Shown: positions 32,180 to 43,617 of the stretch, in pieces
Numbering within the stretch: the stretch's first letter is position 1
How the letters are laid out: each line of letters begins with the position of its first letter
Assembly: GCA_022478985.1 (NCBI GenBank)
Contig: JAKSZP010002653.1
Span: 1-64,000 of the forward strand
Direction: 5' to 3'
Length of the DNA: 64,000 nt
Source of the DNA: Massospora cicadina
Taxonomy: Eukaryota; Entomophthoromycota; Entomophthoromycetes; Entomophthorales; Entomophthoraceae
Notes under the pieces: generated by a model
Databases searched by the model: none
The model's input: only the letters and a program-made list of their open reading frames with translations
Told to the model about the DNA's origin: nothing
Position numbers and translations under genes: made by a program

Positions 32180-34555
32180 CACCATTTGTAGTATCATCTA
32201 AATGAGTAGTTTCTTTATAACAACTTAGTGCTTAGTATGCATATTTTACTGGCCCCAAACTCTCCCCTGTACATAATATTTAAATATTATCATTTATTCT
32301 TCTAATGGACTTTACCAGAACCTATTGCATTTTATGAAGGGTTTGAGTAAGATGTCACCATCTCTTTAGTTATATATGATAAATTAATAACTCAAGGGTA
32401 ACAAAAATATATTCTGATATTGGCTTAGAAGAAAAAGAGTTGCTTTCTGTCTTTCTTTGCTTCCATATTCCATAGCACACCCTGTTTTTATAGTATTGTG
32501 CAATTAAGATGGGGTGAGGTTTATAAATTTGGAGATTTTTTTACATAAAATATGACCTTGTTGCGCTGCTTTTTAGCACCAAGCCCTTTCTCAGGTCCTC
32601 TAATGTTTTATATAAAGTTAGATTTATCAAAAGGTAAAACATTTGTCATAGTTTTCTAAATCTTTATTATTGACCATTGTATCTGATATATGGCGTGCCA
32701 AGGAAAGACTTGGCTTCCATTGGGAGTATTCCAACACTCAGAATAGTATCCATATTCTGTATGGCATTACTGTTCTGAGAATGTAAGAGTAAGGACCGCT
32801 GAGGATAAGGTGCATAAAGTATTAATTTGACAAATATTAATCCTGTCCCAACTATTAGGCCTAGAACTGGCAAACAATTTTTCCCATGCCTCCCAAGCTG
32901 TAGGGAGACCAATTGGTTCCAGATAGGGGAGCTCATGTCAGTTGCTCTGGTTTGGGTTCAGAGTTAGGGATGATCTGCATGTGCACTTTATAGTGAGGGG
33001 AGTCATCAAATTGCCAGTTTTGGATATGCCGCATTAATGTTATGTTCCACTCTGCTATAAGAATAGCGCTGAGTTTTTATAGTGTAAACATGGTGGGGGA
33101 ACTTGCATGCTTGTATGACAACAGAGTGGCTGCCAAATATTCTCAAGGCATTAGGATTCATCTATTGTTGCTTTTCTAAAGTCATTCATTGTTTGCTGGG
33201 GCCTATATAATTGGATACAGAGGATGGCTCATCTAATGCTTCAACTTGGGGATTTATTGAAACTTTTATGAGCGTTGGTTTTTTTCTATCATTTCCTCTT
33301 ATACAATTTTACCTGCTCAAGATTCTCATATTATCACATATAAGTGTTTTTAATGCACTTATCTGATGATTTTCCTCTCAATTAGGCATGACAATTTCAC
33401 ACCTTCCAGGGATTTAATCATAATCTGGTAGAAAGGGTGAATACTTCTTGACATATGTCCCCCAATTTTTACAAGGTACACTTTGGTAGATTTTATGATA
33501 ATGGGGGTTATGGAGCCTGCTGGCTTGGGGTTGGTACTGGCATATCCTTGGTGGGCGGTGGCCATCCAACAGACATCAAGGGTATGCCCAAAGACCACTA
33601 TTTTTCTGATGGCATTGCTTGGGGTAATTCCCTTTCTTTGTTTGAAAGGGTGTATCTGACTATCCAGTCTGATAGCTATGGCGGGAACCCTTACACACTA
33701 CATGTAAACTAAATTTTTAATCTTAATGTTAGACTTTAATGACCAAAACTGGTAAAGAATCTTGACCATTATGATAGCTGCTTATGCTGCCATTAGATTA
33801 ACATGTACTAACTGGTATATTCTTTGGATGTGCTAGATTGTGAACTTTTGCTTTTTTACATGGCACTTTATTCAGATGCGCATTAACCTTATTATAAAAT
33901 TTATCTACTGTCGCTGTATTGATTACAGATTTTAGTAGCACCTACCTCATTATGCATCAATTAATTTTTGTTTGACTTACTATCTTTTATTCCTGTATTG
34001 TCACTCAAATGGGTCTAACAATAATTGTAAAATTTAATAAATCTTCATTTAGTTTTTTGTTTCCATTATTATTTAAAAAATACAGCGTGTTAGGCTTTTC
34101 TATGCTCTTATATCTCTACAAAATGGTATAGACTATATTGCTTAATCTGCAACCCAACGCATTCCACATTTACCAAAACTCAATGAGCATAAGCTAACAA
34201 AATCTGATTTAAGGTCTGAAGCCAGGGAAGAGTAGGGGAATGGTAGAAGTTGAGTCAAAGTCCATCTTGTGTGACTAGGAACAAGAGAAGTTGTCCTTAT
34301 GAAGCAGAATAGTAAACTCAACATTAGGTAGGTTTGGAAAATTTTCTGAATGCGCCAAAATACGTTATTGAATTGAAAAGTTTATTAAAGTAAAAAAGAT
34401 ATACTGTTAGTTTTTTATTGGTTTTCTTATATTTTATTATTCTACTTTATATAAGGATATAAATTCCGTTTTATTTTCATTTTTGGAATCTTTAATTCTA
34501 TAAGTTCACAAATAAAATTTCATGTACATGGCCAAAAATCCTTCAATATATTCAC
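32180..34555. other. AT-rich interval, one repeated coding trace
   Basis: Apart from the R-family frame at 32667-32936, I see no supported gene. Small overlapping frames on both strands at 33359-33712 are Gly-rich on the plus strand, isolated, and unrecognised. Confidence 0.35.
32667..32936 (-). pseudogene. R family: unknown repeated coding fragment, copy 2
   Basis: An open minus-strand frame of 89 codons; its second half (QNSNAIQNMDTILS, PMEAKSFLGTP) parallels the trace at 23679-23810. The first half contains NQLVSLQLGRHGKN. No known domain is recognised. Two copies far apart suggest a piece of a dispersed element or gene family. The alignment seems to stop near the frame ends. Confidence 0.5.
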
Positions 34556-34566
34556 AACCATAAATA
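34556..34566 (-). repeat. Target-site duplication, left copy, of A3
   Basis: AACCATAAATA is repeated exactly to the right of A3. Confidence 0.7.
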
Positions 34567-36501
34567 ATTAAAATTTAAATTTAATTTGAGGCATGTCAAC
34601 CAGGGGACAAGATTTACCAAAACAAAAATACAAAAACAAACCAAATTCATTCAACCTGAAGCAACCGCCCAAAACGAGATTCAAGACATACAAAATGATA
34701 ATACAACCAACCAGGTGGGACAGTAGCAGGCAGCTTATCCCACTATGGCAGAAGGGGAAGGGGGTAGGGGGCTCATTTGCAGTTCCTCATCATTCAAAGC
34801 ATGGGCTAAGGCAGAGAGCAAGGGCGTGGGGTTATCAGCAATATGTGGGAGGAGATTGCAGAGGATCAGTTAGTCATGTAAATTATCATTATTGTAAGTA
34901 GCGCCAATGTAAGTGGACAAGAATTTTTCTGTTTAAATGCATATGGAAGAAAGTTGGGAAATTAAAGTGGCATTATCGTGGGTGACCTTTAATTTGGGTT
35001 TTGAAATGGCAATCACTTTTAAACAGCATCTGCGGCATGTTTATGATACTGGAGAATGGCATTTTTGCTATGTGGGGGCAAAATGGGTCAAAAATGGGAG
35101 GGGGAGACTCTTGGTAAGCATCTTTGCTGTGTGGGAAACAGAACGTTGGAGGAAGGCTTTTTCAGGTTGGGTATCAGCTGCCACAGCAAAATGGAGTTGG
35201 GTGCATAACAGATTGTCTTGCAGCTGTGGGGCATAAAATGCTGGGGGATCTTAATGGGGGTTGAGGTAGGGATGAATTCTCTCATGTCAGCTTTAAAATA
35301 CTCAATCACATTACCTGATTCATCAGTTTCATCCAATGAGGACCATGGGTTCATGTCATTTATCTCCACGTTTTCCTTGATAGGGATGGCTGAGGCAGGC
35401 AATTAGATTGGGGCTCAGGATTGAATTGTTGTCCAATCTACTTCATGATTGGTGGAAGTATTGGTGGCACCAGGCTTAGGAGGGGCCAGATTGGCTACTG
35501 TGGACGTAGCTGCAGCAGCAGGCTTTCAGGGGAGGGGGTAGGATTACACCCCATTCCCAGATGGCTGAAGGGTGGTTGGCGGACAGACAGCTGGCGTTCA
35601 AGGCTGCATAAGTGGAGGAAGCAGCGAGGTAGGGGCAACTACGCTTTGAGTGATCCAACTTGAGACAGGATGGACAGATGGTCTACCCACCCTCAATGCA
35701 GGCCCAGAATGGGTGGTCAGGGGCAGATGCAACAAAGGAGCGAGGGGGGATCTGCTCATCTATGTTGGTAAATTTATGGATGATTGTGGCAAATGCCCAA
35801 GGCCCATAAAAGCGTGTGGCTCCATTAGGGACCACAAATTGAAGGATGGGGTTAGTGCCATATACAGACAAACCATCCATCAGCTCCTTATGGAGCACCG
35901 CAGGAGGAAGGTGAGTGAGAAACCAAATTAACTGAATCACCAATGTGGAGTCAGAGGGGAGCCAGGTGCGCATGGTGGGAATTGGGCTGCCCTTAAAGAG
36001 AAGGGACACAGTTGAAGAGACACATTTGCTCCAGTGGCAGCATCAGCTATGCTTGTAAAACCAAGGTCAAAATACCCCTTATGGGGGTTATTTTTTGATA
36101 AACCTGGTGGGTTGCATCACCTCCTGTGCAAGTTTGATTATGGCTTTGTCTGCATATGGTAACAGTTTCCCATATTCAACCCAAAGGCTGAAACGCATGT
36201 GGGATCAGGGAAGCACAAGAGGGCAGTGGGGCACCACCTGGGAGCATGTGAGGTGGGTGGTGATATCCTTGGGTGGAACAAACTGACCTGAGGTTTTGGT
36301 AGGACTGGATGAACTAGTCCAAGTGCAATTTTCCCACCGGTGGAAAACGCTGGGTGGGGTTTCACTGCTGCCCCACATGGGAGCAGCAGGCTGTGGGCCA
36401 TGGACATCAGTGGGTTGGTGTTGCAGCTAATTGGTTGCTAATTCATTTGTGTATTTTAAATTTGCTCAAAATTGGGTTTGAGCAGAAAGATAATTGATTT
36501 T
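34567..36501 (-). mobile_element. A3: full-length ORF1-only (half-LINE) element, diverged copy
   Basis: A 1.94 kb element bounded by an 11 bp TSD. The minus-strand 5' end reads TTATCTTTCTGCTCAAACCC and keeps TTTTGAGCAAATTT seen in A2. The 3' tail reads TCTTGTCCCCTGGTTGAC then ATGCCTCAAATTAAA. The spacing from start codon to tail equals that of A1 and A2. There is no ORF2. Divergence at protein level is larger than for A1/A4, so family A has been active over a long time. Confidence 0.78.
34735..36407 (-). pseudogene. A3 ORF1-like protein gene, frameshifted
   Basis: It starts ATGTCCATGG at the conserved position. Recognisable pieces are MAHSLLLPCGAAVKPHPAFSTG (counterpart of ATPVWGSSAPPPSVFRPAG in A1), a WLPSDSTLVIQLIWFLTHLPPAVLHKELMDGL region (the second RRM-like half), and a degraded zinc region at 35640-35700 (LDHSKRSCPYLA). 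The C-terminal part has NPWSSLDETDESGN, the counterpart of NPWDLLAETDESGN. It ends at TAA after SAIVG. Multiple frameshifts, so non-functional. Confidence 0.7.
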
Positions 36502-36512
36502 AACCATAAATA
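36502..36512 (-). repeat. Target-site duplication, right copy, of A3
   Basis: Second copy of AACCATAAATA. Confidence 0.7.
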
Positions 36513-38303
36513 GTTCAGTCATATTAGGAAGTTTTTTAAAAAATCTAAATAATTCTACCAATAAGTTTGTCAAACCTATCACAGCATTGAAGGTATAGCT
36601 TTATTAAGATGGGATAAATTTTTATAACTTTAAGTTGTACACGTCAGCTTTCCACTGGATATATAATTTAATGTTGGTTTAAATTGGATAAAATATTAAA
36701 ATAGGTTCATTATGTAGTTTTGATAATATATTAACTATTTTCCTTAATACCACTATTTAACATAATTATTTAATCAAAGAGCAGAGTATAGATCATAGGC
36801 AAGCCATGATACTTTTCATTTAACTTGAAACAGTATATACTAATGGTTAGTAATACTAGTAATATATTATAAATTAGAAATTTAGATAAAAAGTTTATAT
36901 CTGTATTGGCATCTAAACTAATTTAGTAGTTATAATTTTAAGAACCCATTGGATTTCAATTATTAGAAGTTCTAATTTTTGATGTAGAGTATAGTCACTT
37001 CTCATATATTCATAAACTTGTTTAATTTTAGAGAGTATAAGATTCCTGTTGTTATACTATATGTTGGGATACAATGAGGGCAGATATTTCAGTTATGTAA
37101 ACTAAATTATGACCTTGCCAATGCACCAGCGTCTAGGTTGTCTATAGCATGATTTTGGCCATTTTAAATATACTATTGATGGCAACCATTGAATCATTTC
37201 TTCCTAATGGTTGCTAAAAGATAATGGTCCCATTACATATGATGATTTGAATGTCAATTGAGCTAGGTTTAATATATATATATGATATTCAATTCTGGTG
37301 AACTTTTTAAACTTGACACTGATGACAAAAGGAGAGTGCTTCCACATATCAAGGTTCATATTATCCCAAATTTTATTAGTCCTTTGATAAAAGCTAAAGT
37401 TTTTTGTGTCTTCATGTCCAAATAACTTTCAGCACTCATCACATTAATTTTCACAAAGAAGGCTATAGGAAACCCAAGGAACAGTCTTTGACTTTTTTTA
37501 CAAAAATTTGCGTTGGAGTAACATGTTCTTCATAAGTTTTCTAATGGTCTATACAAACTTTGTAGTGTCTTTATGGGCTAAATTATCATAAAAAGAAAAA
37601 AATTCATCTTGTCTGCTACATTTGAGGTTAGTATAACCTTGAATTTTTTGGTAATACAGTCCAAAAATATGTTCCTTGCTACATGCCAGTATTTAACTTA
37701 TAACATAAGCCTGGTTTTAATGCAAATTTTTGTCATACATACTTACAGCTTACAAAAGTTTTGTAATTATTGTAGCATCATGTATGATCTAGAATTATTT
37801 CATATAATTCATGATAATAATGAAAAGAGTCAATAGGCTCATATGATAGCAAGTTATTCTTGTTTCATGACAATATAGTTTTGTTAAAGTGTATCCAGAC
37901 TTTAAAGACAGTTTTAACTGGGTATATGATTTTGTCATAACATTATAAAATTTCTCCAAAGGCTGTCAAAAAATATTAATTTTAAAGTAAAAATCAAATC
38001 CAGGGTACTCAAGGACATAAACAATTATCAAATCGCCCCTCAAGTTGTCAAACTTCTTTTGGTAAGCTTCACTCAGAAAAGCTTGAATTTTTAATCAGTA
38101 GGTTAGTCAGTAGTTTGATAAACTGTTTAGGATCAGGCACAACTTTAATAGTACAACTATACTAAAAGATACTTGGATATCATTTTATTCTTTTATAAAC
38201 AATTTATAAGGTGGCTTCAATTTTTGCTTAGTGTGGTTACAATCCACTCAAATTGCTCATAAAGCCCCAGATACTTAATTTGATTCTTAAAAAAGTTGCA
38301 TTT
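36513..38303. other. AT-rich decayed interval
   Basis: Minus-strand reading around 37350-37500 gives a stop-interrupted coding-like string (FPIAFFVKINVMSAESYLDM), but no domain can be named. Frames present are short. It may be part of an old retroelement that LINE B2 later entered. Confidence 0.3.
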
Positions 38304-38319
38304 TAGAGGCTTGATCATA
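38304..38319 (+). repeat. Target-site duplication, left copy, of B2
   Basis: TAGAGGCTTGATCATA is repeated exactly after the B2 tail. Confidence 0.92.
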
Positions 38320-38416
38320 GAAAGCTTTTCTTTCTCATTGCAATCACTATTGCAACCTATTCAATTCAAGACTGAATCTAGTTTGATAATCTCACAGAGG
38401 AGATTAGTCTGCGCCC

Positions 38417-39834
38417 ATGTTAGGGAGCAGTTGGGCAAGCAAGGTAAGAGGAGCAGGTGGAAGGCTCGCGGCCTCCAACGTTTGAAAATGCCCTGGAGAA
38501 TCTGGCGGAATTGACAAAAATACTAAGAAACTGGCGGTCACTATTTCCCTGGAGATACTCGCATGGCAAGCATGATGCAACCAGTACATCAACACGCCAC
38601 ACTCCCAGCCACTTTTGCTGGTGGAATTTGGAGTCCGCGTGTTTCTGGACATCCAAAAAATGGCCTTATGGGAAAAAATTTTGTGAAGATGTACACACAA
38701 TTTTCCCAACCGCGGTGTATGTTGCACCTCACTCCATGTCATGCGGTTGGCTGGACCTAGGTTTCAAAAGCAAAATGGCAGCAGACGAGGCTGCAGCAGT
38801 GCGCATAGTGGTTGACCTCCCCAAAGGGCAATGGGTCATCAAAACTAAATGCACCAGATGGACAAAATCAAACCAAATTTTCCTCATGTTCGACTTCTTG
38901 CCTACTACAGCAAAACATGACAATTTGGAACAACACCTGAAAGATGGTCTCGCCATATATGGCGAAATACAATCTTTCTAAAAAGCAACGCTTCATGCTG
39001 ATGCCACACCTGTGCACTGGCAAATCCATTGCAGTGCTGACCCCAACTGAGGAGATCGCGAAGGATCTAACCCAGATCCCGCACTCCACTTTTATTGATA
39101 TCGCAGGGCATACCACCCACCCATTCTGGGTGACCGTGGACAGCGCGCCCCCCATTTGCACCCACTGTGATGCATTCGGCCATAAGGCACATGCATGCCC
39201 CATCAAGGAGGGCATCACATTCCAAGAGCACCCCTCAGCGGCCATGGCCAGTGGAGAGGCGCACTACAAACCAACCGCAAGCACCAAGGAGGCCTTCCCA
39301 TGGGGTGCACAAGGATGCTACCTACTGGTAAAGCCTATCTCCCCACAAGAGTGGAAGAAGGCCAAGCAGGCCCATAGGGCCGCGGCCAAAGAAGCGGCCA
39401 AAGCCACCACCGTTATCCCACACTCACAATGCCAGGAGGACATGGAGACCTTTGCAGTTGAAGCAACTTGGGAATCCATCAACCAATCAGATTGGGAAGC
39501 CCATGCTGAGTGGGCCACTCAATCTGAGGATCTGATGGGAGATTTGATCTCACCCAATTGTTGCACCCAAGCTCTGGTTGAAACTGACTTGGGACCCATC
39601 CCAACTGAGAAAAATTTTTTTGACCTGCTCAACGGTGCACCAAACTCACCCGCACCACAAAAAATTTGTCTGATGTTGGGAAAACAAAAAGCAAAGGCTA
39701 AAGCCAACGTGACTCTTTCCACAAAAATCAACAAAAACTCTGATAGCGTTGCTGCTAACACCCACGCTGCTGTGAAGGCCCGCGGGGATCTAGAAGAGGA
39801 TGGTGAGCCCAGGTGCCCACACCCGCACACCTAA
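38417..39834 (+). pseudogene. B2 ORF1 (RNA-binding-like, CCHC zinc knuckle)
   Basis: The ATG gives MLGSSWASKVRG. The frame is interrupted in the N-terminal third (a stop near 38485 and a shift near 38560), with a further break at about 38975. From 38944 it is open to the stop: RFMLMPHLCTGKSIAVL, a knuckle at 39157-39198 (CTHCDAFGHKAHAC), then a Lys/Ala-rich region (QAHRAAAKEAAKA, KQKAKAKANV). This shows what B1 encoded before its shifts. The TAA is followed by GGTGCA and the ORF2 ATG. Confidence 0.85.
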
Positions 39835-39840
39835 GGTGCA

Positions 39841-42800
39841 ATGGGGGAAACCTTCACCATAGGGATGTTTAATATCACCGGACTCAAGGCCTCCCCATCC
39901 TGGGCTAGGAAACTGAGTTTTTTACAACACAATTTACCCGTGGATATCATGGCCATCCAGGAGTCCCACTGTCCATGAGGTTCTGAGGAAGCTTGGAAAA
40001 CAATGCTCCTCCCATCCCTATCCTTTTGGTCGATGCATTGTGGGGTGCTAATTCAGAAAAATAATTTTTTCAAATTTTATCCTCAGAAACATTCCTAAAT
40101 GGCCAAGTGCTTGTTGTCACCTTCTCATGGGCTGATGTAGCACATGCAATCATCAACATCTATGCCCCAAAAGGTGCAAACATAAGCATTGGGAATTTTT
40201 CTCGTCAGTCAAATCCCTCCCGCTACCCCCAGACTCCTTCATAGTTGGTGACATGAACTGTTGGCTAAACACACCAACGGACTGGTGGCCTTCCTCACCC
40301 CACGCCCCCCAGGGTCATGTAGAACTACGCGTTCTAAAGGCCACCCTCAGGTTAATGGATGTGCTGCCGCGGCATGCCCCACTACTCAAAAACATGACAT
40401 GGCCCCATTTCCACAACGGCCAATTAAGGTCCATGACCTGCATCAACATTATTCTAACTCTGGCGAAATTCCAACCCCACATCTCCCACTTCAAGACAAC
40501 AAAATTGGAATTCTCTGACCATTGACTGGTCTCACTAACCTACCACCTACCTGTCACGGCTGCTAAGGCCCCACATTAGCACAAAATCCGCCCCCCGAGC
40601 TCAGGTCACCAGGATTTTCCACGTGGGTAGAAGAGGCAACTATGGCAAAAAAGTTTGTTGCACCATTTTGCGCGGACCCCATTTCCACATGGGCAACTTT
40701 CAAAGATGACACCATCTGCCACTCTCGCCATCTCTCCTCCAGACGCTCACGTGCCACATCAGCAGTTATCTCGTGCACTCTGGCAGAATTGGCACATTTG
40801 GAGTCCAATATCCCAGTTACAGGATACAGCTCTGCATGGGGATGGAAGTGGGCGGAGGCAGCTGCCCACCTCAACGCTCTTGAAAGACAACACAAACATT
40901 GGGTTTGTGTTCAGTACAGGGCCACATGCATTACAAAAGGCGACAAGTGCACCACACATTTCTTTAAAAAAAATTTGCACCACGCCAGAGCGTGGCCTGC
41001 ACACAGGTGCGAAGATCTGATAATTCTATCGTGGACACACCGGCCAAAGTGGCAATCGAAATGCAAAGATATTACTCTGAGTTATACTGAGCTGAACCAA
41101 TGCAGCTGGACGAAGTGGCGGAATTTCTCGACTGAGCCCACATCTGCTCCATTTTCTGATACCCAGAAATAATGAATTTGATTACTCTGAACGAATTATG
41201 GACAGTCATTCGCGGTGCACCAAACTGAAAATGCCCAGGCCCAGATGGCATTCCATATGAGTTCTACAAAAAATATTTCAAATATGTATCCCCTTTGCTG
41301 CTCGCCTCACTTAACCAAAGCCTGATGGAAATGCGCCTCCTACCAGGAGGACATGAGGCCTTCACTGTCACACTCTCCAAGAAAGGGGATAAGCTAGACT
41401 TAGCCAACTGGCGCCCCATTTCTCTAACAAACACAGACACCAAAATTTTAACAAAAATCATGGCTAACCGTTTAGGGACTTTAGCATCTGCCACCATCTC
41501 CTCAGAACAATTTGGTTTCATCCCCAGAAGGTCGATTTGGGATAACGTGCACTCTGTGGCTAATGTATGTCAGTCCACAGCCTCTGGGGCACTTGTATTC
41601 TTGGACCAACAAAAGGCCTATTATAGAGTAAACTGGGAATACCTAAGGGCCTGCCTCCATCAATTTGCCTACACCATCGCTTCATCAAATGGGTAATTCT
41701 GCTCACAGAATCTGCAACAATGGCAGTGCGTGGCCCTGGCTTCCTAACGGAAGTAGTCCGCCCTCAAAGGGGCTTGCGACAAGGGGACCCCCTCACCCCA
41801 CTCTTATACAACTTCAGCCTTGACCCACTACTGAGAAATGTGAATGCCCAACTCACTGGAGTCCACATGCCAGGCCAAGCCCCAGTCAAGATAATGGCGT
41901 TTGCAGATGATTGTGTGGTGGGGGTGTCTAGTAATCAACATGCACGCGCGCTTGAAGCTCTCATCCAGGAGTATTCCCAGGTAAGCAACGCGGCACTGAA
42001 CGCTTCCAAAACCAAAATCATCCTCCTTGGTCAGTTTCAGAATTGCTGGACCCCAGCAATTAGTTCTCAACCCGGCCCATCTGCTCGCCCACGTCCACGC
42101 CTTACTAACTCAACACACACCGCTCCACTGGTGCTCCCCTTCGTGCCACGTCCTACCATAGGACCAGTACACCATCTGGGCGTATGGATGGAGGCAGGCG
42201 GATACACGTCAGCAGTAATGGAGTGCCATATTCTGGATAATGTGACAAAGCGAATCGCCTCTCTCAGAGCCCAACCTACTTTCCTTACTGGCAGGATTGT
42301 TTTAGCCAACTCCATGCTCCTCTCCAAAGTCTGGTTTGGAGCCCATGCCATCCCCTTCTCCCCAAGCTTCTTCAAATCCTTGTACGCCTTGCTGCAAGGA
42401 TGGCTTTGGTCAGGCCGCCTGCCACCAGTGTGGCTAGAGGTCATGTTTGGCCCTCAACATCATGGTGGCATGGGCCTGCTTGACTTCAAAGCCCATGCCG
42501 CCAAGATCCTGGGTACCTGAATTGCGGCCGTCACCACCCCTACACTCCCCTCCCAACACTGGTCCTGCGCAGCCCGCTCCAACTTCTCCCGTGCCTTGGG
42601 CCTCAACAATCCATCGAACCCCCACTCTCTGATGAAATACCTCGCTTCACATACATCAGCCACAGGTCCTCACGGGACTAAAACCCACTAAAAACGAATC
42701 CTCCTCTCCATGCGGAGCGCTGAGTTGAGAATTCATATTAGTGGACATACAACCCAAAGAGGCCGCCCCTCTCCTCAGTTCACACAAGAGGTACAGGGGC

Positions 42801-43546
42801 TACCCATCCACGATGGCGTGATCCCCATTCGACCCCATGTCCTATCCAGGGTGGTTTCCTGGACATGATGGACATCCCTTACTCCATTGAGACCCAAAAA
42901 AATATCTGGAAATATGTACACCATCCTCTGTTGCAACCTCAAGTCCGCTCCCATGCGTGGCGCTGCCTGAGGCGGGTGTATTGTACAGCTGAGCGCTCTA
43001 ACGCTTTACACTCATCCTGTGTCATGTGTGGCCAGTATGGAACGCTGTTTCACCGCCTGGAGAAGTGCCCTACCTCTAAAGTGATATGGCGCGAAGTTCA
43101 ACGTCTTCTGGGCCAGGATCAAACGCATCCCTTCAGTCTGTCAAGAGATATGTTTGCTCTATCAATGGCCTCCTCCCTTCCACCCTCCCTTCGTGCTTTG
43201 GTGGTTACAATCGCCATGTGGACCATCCACACGATTGTCTTAGATGCCATCGCATGCTCCACCCTCACCCTCCCAGAAGCGGTCCACAGATTCCAGTCCC
43301 ATTTGGTGGACCACTTTCAAGCGTGGATGTTTGGATACCTCCCACCGCGTCGCTGACAGCTGGTCTCTTCCTGGTTCCCAGTCTGGTTCATCAAATCAGA
43401 CCCCTTCCTCCACACATGCTCAATTGTGGCTATGGCCCCTTCACACGTTTCCTCCCCTCCCCATAAGTGGCGTTCCCGCTGGCAACAAGAGATAGCATCG
43501 CTTCTCTGGGGTGCCTCCCCTGGTACTAAGTTTTTGTCTCTTCTGA
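39841..43546 (+). pseudogene. B2 ORF2 (AP endonuclease + reverse transcriptase), broken
   Basis: It starts ATGGGGGAAACC and reads TIGMFNITGLKA, then VDIMAIQESHCP before an in-frame TGA. Later parts are GDMNCW near 40250, ANWRPISLTNTDTK, GFIPRRSIWDN, LDQQKAYYRVNW (the Asp of KAYD is Tyr here, Asp in B1), GLRQGDPLTPLLYN, and FADD at 41900-41911. The C-terminal zinc motif is CVMCGQYGTLFHRLEKC. Several stops and shifts (for example near 41680 and 42520) inactivate it. GLRQGDP is intact here while broken in B1. Confidence 0.88.
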
Positions 43547-43601
43547 ATCATATTCAGAAGTGTCCATCCCATGGTCAGCCTTCCCTGCAATAAATTTCAA
43601 A

Positions 43602-43617
43602 TAGAGGCTTGATCATA
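43602..43617 (+). repeat. Target-site duplication, right copy, of B2
   Basis: Second exact copy of TAGAGGCTTGATCATA. Confidence 0.92.

Larger units (their letters stand above)
38320..43601 (+). mobile_element. B2: full-length two-ORF LINE, sister of B1
   Basis: A 5.28 kb element with an exact 16 bp TSD. It is collinear with B1 from GAAAGCTTTTCTTTC at the 5' end to TCCATCCCATGGTCAGCC and CAATAAATTTC at the 3' end. Nucleotide identity with B1 is high across both ORFs, and the breaks differ between the copies, so comparing them shows which lesions are private. The 3' tail is the one shared with family A and the SINEs. Confidence 0.92.

Noticed and set aside
33359..33712. Overlapping open frames on both strands, one Gly-rich (GNGGYGACWLGVGTG-like).
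   Set aside because: Isolated, no homologue seen in the window and no flanking signals; could be chance in a less AT-rich patch.
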